Below are positions 16,805-25,189 of a DNA stretch of 64,000 nucleotides, in pieces. The translations under genes were made by a program, and so were the position numbers. The stretch is from Leifsonia poae (GTDB taxonomy: Bacteria; Actinomycetota; Actinomycetes; Actinomycetales; Microbacteriaceae): assembly GCF_027921845.1 (NCBI RefSeq), contig NZ_BSEN01000005.1, positions 1-64,000 of the forward strand. Reading direction: 5' to 3'. The notes under the pieces were generated by a model, which saw nothing but the letters and a program-made list of their open reading frames with translations, was not told the DNA's origin and did not search any database. Position 1 is the first letter of the stretch, and every line of letters starts with the position of its first letter.

Positions 16805-17301
16805 GCCTCGCCCTGATCTGGGCGCAGGCGAACGACCGGGTCATCGGCGCCGGCGGCCGGATGCCCTGGCACCTTCCCGAGGACCTCGCGCATTTCCGCG
16901 CCCTCACCGGCTCCGGCGCGGTCATCATGGGACGCAAGACCTGGGACTCGCTGCCTGCACGCTTCCGGCCGCTCCCCGGTCGGGCGAACATCGTGGTCAC
17001 CCGGCAGTCCGGGTACGAGGCCACCGGGGCAACCGTGGTCGACTCGATCGAAGCCGCCGTCGCCGCGGCTGGACCCAGCACGTCGTCGACCACCTGGGTG
17101 ATCGGGGGCGCCGAGCTCTACGGCCTCTCGCTGCCTGCGGCCGACCGCGTCGAGGTGACCGAGATCGACCTCGACGTCGACGGAGACACCTGGGCTCCGC
17201 CGCTCGGCGACGAGTGGAGCGTCTCGGCGATCGATCCCGCCGACGGCTGGCACACCGCCGAGGGCGGCCTGCGGTACCGCTTCCTCACCTACGTGCGCTG
17301 A
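16801..17301 (+). CDS. folA: Dihydrofolate reductase
   Basis: Reduces dihydrofolate to tetrahydrofolate with NADPH, the target of trimethoprim. The protein is 166 residues. Conserved features: [28 protein letters not shown] (residues 4-31, with the substrate-binding acidic residue in PEDL), the NADPH-binding GRKTWDSLP (about 43), [10 protein letters not shown] (about 59), and [25 protein letters not shown] (about 99). The GTG start overlaps the thyA stop by 4 nt, so the two are probably translated together. It is convergent with the DUF1345 gene, with 12 nt between stops and no clear terminator. Confidence 0.97.
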   Translation: MSLALIWAQANDRVIGAGGRMPWHLPEDLAHFRALTGSGAVIMGRKTWDSLPARFRPLPGRANIVVTRQSGYEATGATVVDSIEAAVAAAGPSTSSTTWVIGGAELYGLSLPAADRVEVTEIDLDVDGDTWAPPLGDEWSVSAIDPADGWHTAEGGLRYRFLTYVR

Positions 17302-17313
17302 GCGCCGACGCGG

Positions 17314-17961
17314 TCAGGTGAGGCCGGCGATGAGGTTCACGGTCGTCGCCAGGATCACGGAGCCGAACAGGTACGACAGCAGGGTGTGCCGCAGCACCGT
17401 GTTCCGGATGGCCGTGTTGCCGATGTTCGTGTCGGAGACCTGGTACGTCATCCCGAGGGTGAACGACAGGTAGGCGAAGTCGCTGTACTGCGGCGCTTCC
17501 TTCTGGTTGAAGTCGATGCCGCCCTCGGTGCCGCGGTAGTAGAGCCGCGCGTAGCGCAGGGTGAACAGTGTGTGCACGAGGGCCCAGGAGAGGGCGACGC
17601 TGGCCACCGCGAGCACGGCGAGCCCGAGCTTCTCGATGCCGGCCGAGTGCCGGGCGGCGACCAGGATGATCACGATGGCCACGACGCTGGCGATGCTGGC
17701 GATCAGCAGCAGCAGCTCCGAGATGCGGTGCCCCGGGTCCTCCTTGATGGCGTGCGCCTTCGTCTGGGTGGGGCCGAACCGCCAGATGACCGCCCAGACC
17801 CAGACCACGTACACGACGCAGGCCGCCGCCCACCCGGTCGCCCCGGCGTACGCCCAGCCTCCCGGCAGTCCCGTCACGATCGCGACGACGACTCCGACCG
17901 CGAACGCGACGATCATCCGCAGCCTCGAACGGCCGTGCCGCACCTTCAATTCATTGCTCAC
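17314..17961 (-). CDS. DUF1345 family membrane protein
   Basis: A 215-residue integral membrane protein with about five hydrophobic segments: two near residues 15-60, one near 83-101, one near 110-132 and one near the C-terminus. The motif YSDFAYLSFTLGMTYQVSDTNI (about 160-181), typical of DUF1345, resembles a pore-loop region, but the function of this family is not known to me. The GTG start at 17961 is weakly supported by GAACAT 6 nt upstream. The gene is divergent from the aminotransferase gene. Confidence 0.85.
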   Translation of the reverse strand: MSNELKVRHGRSRLRMIVAFAVGVVVAIVTGLPGGWAYAGATGWAAACVVYVVWVWAVIWRFGPTQTKAHAIKEDPGHRISELLLLIASIASVVAIVIILVAARHSAGIEKLGLAVLAVASVALSWALVHTLFTLRYARLYYRGTEGGIDFNQKEAPQYSDFAYLSFTLGMTYQVSDTNIGNTAIRNTVLRHTLLSYLFGSVILATTVNLIAGLT

Positions 17962-18016
17962 AGGGGGATGTTCGCACAGCCCGTGTCATCCGTCCCTGCG
18001 CCACAGCGGTCGCGGC

Positions 18017-18022
18017 TACGAT
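18017..18022 (+). promoter_or_regulatory. -10 box of the aminotransferase gene, leaderless type
   Basis: TACGAT, 6 nt (CGTCTC), then the GTG at 18029. Confidence 0.45.
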
Positions 18023-18028
18023 CGTCTC

Positions 18029-19342
18029 GTGACCACCGCTCCCGTTTCGCCCGCCGTCCCGCTCACCGACCTCGACACGGACTCCCTGCGCGCCGCCAAC
18101 GCCCGGTTCCAGGCCGCGTACGACGCCCTCGCGGCGCAGGGGCTGAAGCTCGATCTGACCCGCGGCAAGCCGTCGGCCGACCAGCTCGACCTGTCGAACG
18201 AGCTGCTGCGTCTCCCGGGCGACGAGTACCGGGATGCGGCGGGCACCGACCTGCGCAACTACGGCGGCGCCCTCGGCCTGCCCGAACTGCGCGCGATCTT
18301 CGCCGACGCTCTGCTCGTGCCGCCGGCCCAGCTGTTGGCGCTCGGCAACGCCAGTCTCACGGTGATGCACGACGTGATCGTGCAGGCCATCCTCCACGGC
18401 GTCCCCGGCGGCGAGCGCCCGTGGGGCGCGCGCACCGTGAGCTTCCTCGCGCCGGTCCCCGGGTACGACCGCCACTTCTCGATCTGCGAGCGGTACGGCA
18501 TCCGGCTGATCCCCGTCCCGCTGAACGACGACGGACCCGACATCCCGACGGTGCGCGCCCTGCTCGAGGCTGACGACAGCATCGTCGGCATGTGGTGCGT
18601 GCCCGTCTACTCGAACCCCAGCGGCGCGGTGTACAGCAAAGAGGTCGTCCGCGAGCTGGTCTCGCTGCCGGCGGCGCCGGACTTCCGCCTGTTCTGGGAC
18701 AACGCCTACGTGGTGCACCACCTCACCGACGAGCGGCCGACCCCGATCGACGTGCTGGGACTCGCCGCCGAGGCAGGCAACCCCGACCGTCCCCTGGTCT
18801 TCGCCTCGACCTCGAAGGTCACGTTCCCGGGCGCCGGCGTCGCGTTCGTCGGCGGCTCGCAGGCGAACATCGACTGGCTGGTGCGCAACATGGCCGTGCA
18901 GAGCATCGGACCCGACAAGATCAACCAGCTGCGTCACGTGAGGCTGCTGCAGGATGCCGACGGCCTCGCCGCGCACATGGAGAAGCACCGGGCCATCCTC
19001 GAGCCCAAGTTCCAGGCGGTCTCCGAGATCTTCGAGAACCGGCTCGCCCCGCACGGAGGCGGCCGCTGGACAGCACCCCTCGGCGGCTATTTCGTGAGTC
19101 TCGACGTGCTCGACGGAGCGGCCGAGCGTGCCGTCCAGCTCGCCGCCGCGGCCGGCATCGCGGTCACACCCGCCGGCGCGACCTTCCCGTACGGCGACGA
19201 CCCGCGCGACGCGAACATCCGGATCGCGCCCACCTTCCCGCGGCTCGATGAGCTGCGCACGGCGCTGGATGGGCTGTGCACGGCGATCCTGCTCGCCGAG
19301 AGCGAGACACTGCTGGCCCAGCGGGGCGACAGCGAGGGATGA
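18029..19342 (+). CDS. aspT: Aspartate aminotransferase, MocR-like class I subgroup
   Basis: A PLP-dependent aminotransferase of 437 residues. It belongs to the subgroup represented by AspT of Corynebacterium, known for transferring amino groups between aspartate and 2-oxoglutarate. Seen: LDLTRGKPSADQLDLS (about 40), GNASLTVMHDVI (about 108), PVYSNPSGAVYS (about 192, the NP of the cofactor pocket), DNAYVVHHL (about 228) and the PLP lysine in FASTSKVTFPGAG (about 262), with the C-terminal Arg in NIRIAPTFP. An upstream open extension exists, but the GTG at 18029 is placed 6 nt after a -10 box. Exact substrate preference is inferred. Its stop overlaps the next gene by 4 nt (ATGA). Confidence 0.82.
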   Translation: MTTAPVSPAVPLTDLDTDSLRAANARFQAAYDALAAQGLKLDLTRGKPSADQLDLSNELLRLPGDEYRDAAGTDLRNYGGALGLPELRAIFADALLVPPAQLLALGNASLTVMHDVIVQAILHGVPGGERPWGARTVSFLAPVPGYDRHFSICERYGIRLIPVPLNDDGPDIPTVRALLEADDSIVGMWCVPVYSNPSGAVYSKEVVRELVSLPAAPDFRLFWDNAYVVHHLTDERPTPIDVLGLAAEAGNPDRPLVFASTSKVTFPGAGVAFVGGSQANIDWLVRNMAVQSIGPDKINQLRHVRLLQDADGLAAHMEKHRAILEPKFQAVSEIFENRLAPHGGGRWTAPLGGYFVSLDVLDGAAERAVQLAAAAGIAVTPAGATFPYGDDPRDANIRIAPTFPRLDELRTALDGLCTAILLAESETLLAQRGDSEG

Positions 19343-19842
19343 GCGGCTGGCGGGTCCGTCCGAGCACCGAGGAGGATTGGCGCGCGTACCGCGCCATCCG
19401 GCTCGAGATGCTCGCGGACACCCCGATCGCATTCCTGGAGACCCTGGAGCGCGCGCAGCGGCATCCGGATGAGCACTGGCAGAACCGTGCGGCCAACAGC
19501 TCGACGTCGAGCCGGCTCTTCGCCGCGGTCGACGATGACGGCACGTGGCTCGGCACCATGGGCGGCTTCCTCGCCACCGGGGCGCGCGACCCGCACCTGG
19601 TGGGTGTCTACATCACGCCGCGGTTCCGCGGTCGCGCCCACGGCGTGGCCGACGCCCTGCTCGACGCCGTGATCGCCTGGGCGGCCGAGCGCAGCGGCCG
19701 CCTGCTGCTGCAGGTGCACGAGCGCAACGAGACGGCCATCCGGTTCTATCGACGGCGCGGGTTCGAGCTGACCGGGGCCACCGAGCCGTACCCGCTCGAT
19801 CGCACCGCACTCGAGCTCGAGATGGCCCTCCCGCTCACCTGA
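19339..19842 (+). CDS. GNAT family N-acetyltransferase
   Basis: A 167-residue acetyltransferase with the GNAT fold: acetyl-CoA-binding strand and loop VGVYITPRFRGRAHGVADALL (about 94-114, Arg-x-x-Gly-x-Ala type), then LLLQVHERNETAIRFYRRRGFELTG (about 128-152). The substrate cannot be told. The ATG overlaps the aminotransferase stop (ATGA), so the two are co-translated, which might hint at an amino-acid-related target, but that is only inference. It ends before a strong GC-rich hairpin with a T run. Confidence 0.88.
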   Translation: MSGWRVRPSTEEDWRAYRAIRLEMLADTPIAFLETLERAQRHPDEHWQNRAANSSTSSRLFAAVDDDGTWLGTMGGFLATGARDPHLVGVYITPRFRGRAHGVADALLDAVIAWAAERSGRLLLQVHERNETAIRFYRRRGFELTGATEPYPLDRTALELEMALPLT

Positions 19843-19855
19843 CCGCGGCCCGCCC

Positions 19856-19885
19856 GGCCGGCCGGCTGGCCGGCCGGCCTTTTTC
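19856..19885 (+). terminator. Rho-independent terminator after the GNAT gene
   Basis: A pure G/C hairpin with GGCCGGCC arms around GGCT, followed directly by TTTTT. It lies 14 nt after the acetyltransferase stop and abuts the 64-bp palindrome. Confidence 0.8.
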
Positions 19886-19947
19886 GTTGAGGGGCGGCAA
19901 ACGCAGCCAAAACCGCGGTTTTGGCTGCGTTTGCCGCCCCTCAACGA
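19884..19947. repeat. Perfect 64-bp palindrome between convergent genes
   Basis: Bases 19884-19915 are the exact reverse complement of 19916-19947, with no spacer; I checked this base by base. The arm begins TCGTTGAGGGGCGGCAAACG and the centre is AACCGCGGTT. It occupies nearly all of the space between the GNAT terminator and the pepA stop (19950). It could act as the pepA-side terminator, or be a member of a dispersed palindromic repeat family. No second copy lies in the window. Confidence 0.9.
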
Positions 19948-19949
19948 GA

Positions 19950-21464
19950 TCAGGGCACGGGCTCGAAGCCGAGCGCGAGCTCGATGAGGAGGCGGGCGCC
20001 GAAGCCCGTCGCGCCCTTCGAACGCCACGCGTCGTCCGCATCCGACTGCATCGTGCCCGCGATGTCGAAGTGAGCCCACGGCAGACCGCCGACGAACTCG
20101 TTCAGGAACAGGGCGGCCGTCGTCGCCCCGGCGTACGGACCGCCCAGGTTCGAGATGTCCGCGATGTCGGAGTCGAGCGCCTTGCGGTACTTCTTCTCGA
20201 GCGGCAGCTGCCACACCTGCTCGTCGGTGACCTGCGAGGCCCGCTTGGCCTGATCGACGAGCGCCTGATCGTTGCCGAACAGGGCCGCCGTCGCCGGGCC
20301 GAGCGCCATGAGGGCCGCCCCGGTGAGGGTCGCGATGTCGACGATCGCGTCAGGCTGCTCCTCGGTGGCGAGCACCAGGCCGTCCGCCATCACGAGCCGG
20401 CCTTCCGCATCCGTGTTCTTCACCTCGACGGTCGTACCACCGCGGATCGTCAGCACGTCGCCGAGTTTGTACGCCGAGCCGCTCGGCATGTTGTCCGTGC
20501 ACATCAGGAACGCCGTGACCGTCGTACTGCTGTTCAGGTCCCGCAGCGCGGTGAGGGCCCCGAAGACCGCCGCCGCTCCCCCCATGTCCATCTTCATCAG
20601 CAGGTGCATCGGATCGGACGGCTTGAGGCTGATGCCGCCCGAGTCGTACATGACGCCCTTGCCGATCATCGCGAGATGACCGGTCGAGTCGCCGTTCGGC
20701 GTGTAGGTCACCTTGATCAGCCGGGGCTCCTCCGCGCTGCCGGCGTTGACCCCCAGCAGTCCCCCGCAGCCCAGCTCGATGAGCCGCTGCTTGTCGAACA
20801 CCTCGACCTGGAGGCCGAAGGTGTCTGCGACGGAGACGGCGAAATCGGCGAAGTCGGTTGCGGTGAGATATCCGGGAGGCGTGTTCGTCAGATCGCGGGC
20901 GAGGTTCGCCGACCGGGCCGTGATCACGCCGCGCGGGATGCCGGCCGTCACGCCGGACACGGACGACGCGTCGACGAGCACCTCCACCGCCGCCAGCGCC
21001 GTGGTCTTCGGATCCGACTTCAACTCGGTGAAGCGGTAGCGGCCGAGCAGCACGCCCTCGGCGACGACCTGCCCGATGGTCTCGGGGTCGATGCCGTCGA
21101 CATCCGGCAGTTGCAGGCCGATCCGCGCGGCCGAGGCGGCCGCGCGTGCAGCCGTCGCGGCCGCGTCGCGCAGAGCGTCGGCGGTGAGCTCGGCCGCGGC
21201 CCCGGCGCCGACAGCGATTCGCAGTCCCGCCCCGGGCAGCAGGAGCGTCTGACCCGGCTTGCCGTCGAAACCGGCGGCCGCGAGCGCATCCCGATCGGCT
21301 CCGAGGTCGACGGGCAGCTCTCCGTCGCTGGTCACGACGACGCCGATCGCACCGAGGTCGCTGGAGAACTCCGTGACCGCGTCGAAGTCGACGACGCGCT
21401 CCGGGAGCAGGGACGGCGCCGGCGTGAAGTCGCCGGCGATCAATTTATACGCGCTGGGTGCCAT
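19950..21464 (-). CDS. pepA: Leucyl aminopeptidase (M17)
   Basis: A two-metal aminopeptidase of 504 residues that trims N-terminal residues in the cytoplasm. The C-terminal catalytic domain carries the family motifs: IGKGVMYDSGGISLKP (about 265, metal-binding Lys and Asp), MKMDMGGAA (about 287) and the signature NTDAEGRLVMADGL (about 349, Asp/Glu ligands and bicarbonate-site Arg). The N-terminal half (1-170) is the usual variable domain. A Met replaces the more common Thr/Phe in GKGxxxDSGG, which should not affect metal binding. The start lies 3 nt after the MFS gene stop, so it is the second gene of an operon. Confidence 0.93.
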   Translation of the reverse strand: MAPSAYKLIAGDFTPAPSLLPERVVDFDAVTEFSSDLGAIGVVVTSDGELPVDLGADRDALAAAGFDGKPGQTLLLPGAGLRIAVGAGAAAELTADALRDAAATAARAAASAARIGLQLPDVDGIDPETIGQVVAEGVLLGRYRFTELKSDPKTTALAAVEVLVDASSVSGVTAGIPRGVITARSANLARDLTNTPPGYLTATDFADFAVSVADTFGLQVEVFDKQRLIELGCGGLLGVNAGSAEEPRLIKVTYTPNGDSTGHLAMIGKGVMYDSGGISLKPSDPMHLLMKMDMGGAAAVFGALTALRDLNSSTTVTAFLMCTDNMPSGSAYKLGDVLTIRGGTTVEVKNTDAEGRLVMADGLVLATEEQPDAIVDIATLTGAALMALGPATAALFGNDQALVDQAKRASQVTDEQVWQLPLEKKYRKALDSDIADISNLGGPYAGATTAALFLNEFVGGLPWAHFDIAGTMQSDADDAWRSKGATGFGARLLIELALGFEPVP

Positions 21465-21467
21465 TAT

Positions 21468-23186
21468 TCAGTCCTTGGTTGTGGTGGCGACGGTGTACAC
21501 GGTGTCGCCCTCTTCCGGTTGCGGATCGTCGGGGTCGAGCACGTCCTCCGGATCGGACGGCTCGAGCCGCTCGGGCAGGTCGCCCTTCTGACGTCCTGGC
21601 ATGCGACCCGCCGGCACGATCGCCAGCAGCGAGATGCCGGCGAGTGCGAGCAGCGAGATCTTCAGGGCGGTGAGCCGCGCATCCGAGTTCACGATGACCG
21701 CGGCGTCGATCTGCGCGTCCGTCGCGTCGGTCTTCGCGGCGAGCGTGTCCTTCAGTTGCGAGTTGGTGATGAAGTTGGTGTTGTCGAGGTTCACCTGCGA
21801 CACGAGCGACGGCGGGATGTCCGGGTGATCGGCGACGGCCGAAGCGACCAGGCCGCCGAGCACACCCACCGCGAAGACGCTCGCCACCGCGATCCCGACG
21901 CTGCCGGAGAGGTTGTGCACGAGCCCACGCCACGCTCCCACATCTCCGGCGAGCTTCTTCGGCGCCGCCGACAGCAGCGTATTGAACACCAGGGCGACGA
22001 TCGAGCCCTGGCCGAGGCCGAGCACGATGAGCCCGATGATCACCACGATCTGCTCCCACTCGTTGTGAACGGCGAACGCGAGGATGGTCAGCCCGAGTGC
22101 GACGACGACGAAACCGGACCGCGCCAGCACGCGCGGTGGGAACCGCTGGTACAGGCTCGCCACGAACGTGCTCGCCACGAAGATCGACAACGTGTACGGG
22201 ATGACCGCGATCGAGGTCTCGAAGCTCGTGCGCCCCTGCACCACCTGGATGTAGAGCGGGATCAGGAAGTTCGCCGCCGTTCCGACGAAGAGCATCGTGC
22301 CCATGCAGATGGTCACCGCGCGTTCCGACCCGGTCGCGAGCACGCGCAGGTCGAAGATCCGCGGCTTGCGTCCGGCCTGGCGCCTCCGCAGCCAGACGAA
22401 GAAGATCTGGCCGGCGATCAACCCGAGGATGACCAGCACGGGTGCCGGGGACAACCCCAGGATGTTGAACGGGGCCCCGTCGGTCGCCAGCACCAGGCCC
22501 CAGGGCTCCAGACCGCTGAACCCGAAGCTCAACAGAATGATCGCGACGGCGGCGATCACCGCTCCCGTCCAGTCGATGACGAGATCACGCTGTGCGGCGA
22601 TCGGCGCGAAGCGGAAGCTGAGGAGCAGGTTGACCACGGCCAGGGCGACGATCAGCCAGAACGACCAGCGCCAGCCGATGGTCGAGGCGAAGGTGCCGGC
22701 GATGAGCAGAGCGAGCACACCGGCAGCCGGGATCGCCGCGGCGAGCAGGCCGATCGCCTGCGCCTGCTGCCGGCCGTGGTAGTTGGTCGCGATGAAGACG
22801 GTGAGCGCCGGCGCGATCAAGGCGATTACGGCACCGGAGGCGGCCTGGGCCACGAAGAGCATCACCGGTGAGACGCTGAGCGCCACAGCGGCCATCGCGA
22901 TGCCGTGGATCACGATCGCGATCTGGAACACGCGCCTGGTGCCGAACCGGGCGCCGAGCTTGGCGCCGAGCAGGATGAAGGCCGCCATCGCGAAGGTGCT
23001 GGCGGTGATGGCGGTGCCCACCGACGTCGCCGGCGTATCGAGATCGGAGGTGATCCCGGCCATCGACACCGTGAGCGAGTTCACGGCGAACGAGGTCTGG
23101 ATCTGGCTGAGCACCACGACGATGAGCGGGAGCCAGGATGTTCGTGCGATCGTCTGCTGAGGAACGGATGCTGCTGGGGAACTCAT
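21468..23186 (-). CDS. MFS multidrug-type exporter, DHA2-like
   Basis: A 572-residue transporter with about 14 hydrophobic segments, as in the DHA2 drug:H+ antiporters. Conserved parts: the loop GAKLGARFGTRRVFQIAIVIH between helices 2 and 3 (about 74-94) and the helix 5 motif GPAAGVLALLIAG-like segment (AAAIPAAGVLALLIAG, about 148). A long extracytosolic loop lies before the last helix (about 455-520), and the C-terminal tail is acidic (DPEDVLDPDDPQPEEGD). The substrate is unknown. The ATG at 23186 has a GAGGGAGG ribosome-binding site. It is the first gene of an operon with pepA. Confidence 0.87.
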   Translation of the reverse strand: MSSPAASVPQQTIARTSWLPLIVVVLSQIQTSFAVNSLTVSMAGITSDLDTPATSVGTAITASTFAMAAFILLGAKLGARFGTRRVFQIAIVIHGIAMAAVALSVSPVMLFVAQAASGAVIALIAPALTVFIATNYHGRQQAQAIGLLAAAIPAAGVLALLIAGTFASTIGWRWSFWLIVALAVVNLLLSFRFAPIAAQRDLVIDWTGAVIAAVAIILLSFGFSGLEPWGLVLATDGAPFNILGLSPAPVLVILGLIAGQIFFVWLRRRQAGRKPRIFDLRVLATGSERAVTICMGTMLFVGTAANFLIPLYIQVVQGRTSFETSIAVIPYTLSIFVASTFVASLYQRFPPRVLARSGFVVVALGLTILAFAVHNEWEQIVVIIGLIVLGLGQGSIVALVFNTLLSAAPKKLAGDVGAWRGLVHNLSGSVGIAVASVFAVGVLGGLVASAVADHPDIPPSLVSQVNLDNTNFITNSQLKDTLAAKTDATDAQIDAAVIVNSDARLTALKISLLALAGISLLAIVPAGRMPGRQKGDLPERLEPSDPEDVLDPDDPQPEEGDTVYTVATTTKD

Positions 23187-23314
23187 GGGCCGGCCTCCCT
23201 CTTCCGGTGACCGCTTCGCGTCCCCCGGACTGTTCTGTTGTCCCCCGCGCGGAGGTGATTCTCATTGTGGCGTGGAGGGGCCGGTCTTGTCACGGCAACA
23301 TCCGGATGCCAGCG

Positions 23315-23749
23315 CTAATGCAAGTCGGCGACCGTCTTCGCGACCCGGCGCTGCCGCGTCTCGTCCGTCTTCGCGGCGTCGATCGCCATCACCAGCCGGC
23401 GCTTGTTGCTGTAGGAGAGGGCGTCGAACGCGGAGCGGGCATCCGGGGCCGCGTTCAGCGCCTCGGCGAGATCCGCCGGCACCTCCACCTCGCGGGGAGC
23501 GTCATCGAGCTCGAGGTCCACGTCGAGCTCGTCGCCCGCGGCCACGCCGGCTCCCGCCCGCACCTCGGCGCTCAATCCGAGGAGGTACCGCCCGCCCATC
23601 CAGGCGATGCTGCTGCGGTACTGGTAGCCGTTGACCGTCACCAGCACTGGGGGTCGCCGACCCGCGCCCAGTTCGTCGACCACCGTTCCGGGGATCTCGA
23701 TCCCCGTCGCGGTCTTGCCGTGCTGCTCGAGGGTCGCGTGCACGCGCAT
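23315..23749 (-). CDS. DUF1905/YdeI-type protein
   Basis: A 144-residue soluble protein: DUF1905 beta-barrel-like domain (about 1-85; KTATGIEIPGTVVDELG, VLVTVNGYQYRSSIAWMGGRYLLGLSAEVR) followed by the YdeI/OmpD-associated C-terminal helix motif (LNAAPDARSAFDALSYSNKRRLVMAIDAAKTDETRQRRVAKTV). The function is not established. I prefer the ATG at 23749 over a GTG 6 nt upstream because GGGGAGG then has proper spacing. The start is 2 nt after the dhaM stop, so it is the last gene of the dhaKLM operon; whether it has a role there is unknown. Confidence 0.85.
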   Translation of the reverse strand: MRVHATLEQHGKTATGIEIPGTVVDELGAGRRPPVLVTVNGYQYRSSIAWMGGRYLLGLSAEVRAGAGVAAGDELDVDLELDDAPREVEVPADLAEALNAAPDARSAFDALSYSNKRRLVMAIDAAKTDETRQRRVAKTVADLH

Positions 23750-23751
23750 CG

Positions 23752-24501
23752 TCACTCCTCCCCGAAACCGCTCTCGACCAGGGTCGCGAGCGCATCCACC
23801 GCTGCGACTCCCTGGGCGTCATCCGTCGCGATCTCCGCGGTCTTGCCCGCGGTCAGCCCCAGCGACATGATGCCCAGCAGGCTCTTCGCGTCCTTGCCGT
23901 TGACGGTGACCTTGGTGTCGAAGGTGTTCGCCAGCTTGACGAACTCGGCGGCGGGCCGGGCGTGGAGGCCGTCGCGGTTGCGGAGGACGACCTCGCGCAC
24001 GTACCGGCCGGATGCCGCGGATCCGTCGGCGGGAGTCGCCGGATCCGACGGAGCTGTCGGAGCCTCTGGGGCCTCCGCCGCCGGTTCGGGGGCGGCGCTG
24101 CCGGCCTGCTCCCATGACGTGCGAGCGTCCTCCGCGGCGCGGACCACCGTGCCGAGGTCTCCCCCGCTCTCGGCGGCCACGGCTGCCGCGATGCCGCCCT
24201 CGATGAAGGGGACGTCGACCACCGCGACCAGCGCCTTGCGCTCGTCCGGGAGCATGTCGAGTGCCGTCTCGGCGGTCAGCAGGGCCGATCCGAGGTCGCT
24301 GATCACGACCACGCCGGCACCCTGGTCAGCGGACTCGATGCCGTCGTTCACCTTGACGAAGCTCGTGCCGATCCCGTCGTCGTCGGTGCCGCCCGCAGCG
24401 ACCAGCCGCACCGACGGCGCCATCTGCCCGGCGAGGGAGACGACACCGTCGGCGATCCGGCTGCTGTGGGAGACGAAGACGATCCCGACCCGCTCACTCA
24501 C
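23752..24501 (-). CDS. dhaM: Dihydroxyacetone kinase phosphodonor subunit DhaM fused to HPr
   Basis: A 249-residue two-domain PTS protein. Residues 1-120 form the EIIA-mannose-like DhaM domain with the phospho-His in VGIVFVSHSSRIADG (about residue 11). A Pro/Ala linker (about 125-160) leads to an HPr domain (about 165-249) with the active His in RNRDGLHARPAAEFVKLA and the Ser region KDAKSLLGIMSLGL. Phosphate passes from PEP via enzyme I to HPr, then DhaM, then DhaL-ADP. The GTG at 24501 overlaps the dhaL end by 8 nt. No enzyme I gene lies nearby, so one must be supplied from elsewhere. Confidence 0.92.
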   Translation of the reverse strand: MSERVGIVFVSHSSRIADGVVSLAGQMAPSVRLVAAGGTDDDGIGTSFVKVNDGIESADQGAGVVVISDLGSALLTAETALDMLPDERKALVAVVDVPFIEGGIAAAVAAESGGDLGTVVRAAEDARTSWEQAGSAAPEPAAEAPEAPTAPSDPATPADGSAASGRYVREVVLRNRDGLHARPAAEFVKLANTFDTKVTVNGKDAKSLLGIMSLGLTAGKTAEIATDDAQGVAAVDALATLVESGFGEE

Positions 24502-25138
24502 CGGCGGCCTCCGCGGTGTCCGCTGCTGCTCGCAGGAGCAGCGCGGTCGACTGAGCGCCGGGATCGCGATGACCGATCGCGCGGTCACCGAGATAGCTCG
24601 CCCGGCCCTTGTGCGCGACGAGCGGCTCCGTGGCGACGGCGCCCGCCTCGGCCGCGTCGGCCGCCTCGCGCAGGATGTCGGCGGGTGAAGCGCCGTCCTC
24701 CTGCGCGGCAGCGGCCGCATCGACCGCCGGCGTCCACGCGTCGATCATGGTCTTGTCGCCGGTCGCAGCCTTGCCGCGCGAGACGATCCCGTCACGCGCG
24801 GCGGTGAGCATCGCGACGAGAGCCGTCGCGTCGATCTCCGACGCATCGCCGAGGGGTTCGGCCGCCTTCAGGAACGCCGTCCCGTACAACGGGCCCGACG
24901 CTCCCCCGACCGTCGAGATCAGCGTCATCGCGATCGACCGGAGCGCCGCGTTCGGCGTCGCCCCATCGGGCAGAGACCCGAGAGCAGTGACGACGGCGCG
25001 CAGGCCGCGGTCCATGTTCTCGCCGTGATCGCCGTCGCCGATCTCGCGGTCGAGGGTGTTGAGGTCGTGCTTGTTCTCATCGATGACGGCGGCTGCCGCC
25101 GTCATCCAAGCCGTGACCCACGTCGTGTCCAGCGTCAT
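24494..25138 (-). CDS. dhaL: Dihydroxyacetone kinase ADP-binding subunit DhaL
   Basis: A 214-residue all-helical subunit that carries tightly bound ADP, which is rephosphorylated by DhaM and passes phosphate to dihydroxyacetone on DhaK. The Mg-ADP pocket is visible: LDREIGDGDHGENMDRG (about 29-45, Asp triad), STVGGASGPLYGTAFL (about 75), GKAATGDKTMIDAWTP (about 121) and ASYLGDRAIGHRDPGAQST (about 180). The length is typical. A ribosome-binding site AAAGGAC precedes the ATG. It lies 51 nt after dhaK and overlaps dhaM. Confidence 0.95.
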   Translation of the reverse strand: MTLDTTWVTAWMTAAAAVIDENKHDLNTLDREIGDGDHGENMDRGLRAVVTALGSLPDGATPNAALRSIAMTLISTVGGASGPLYGTAFLKAAEPLGDASEIDATALVAMLTAARDGIVSRGKAATGDKTMIDAWTPAVDAAAAAQEDGASPADILREAADAAEAGAVATEPLVAHKGRASYLGDRAIGHRDPGAQSTALLLRAAADTAEAAGE

Positions 25139-25189
25139 CCGCCGTCCTTTCTTCCGATCTTCTCGATCTGTTCGGTTCGAACCGAGCGC

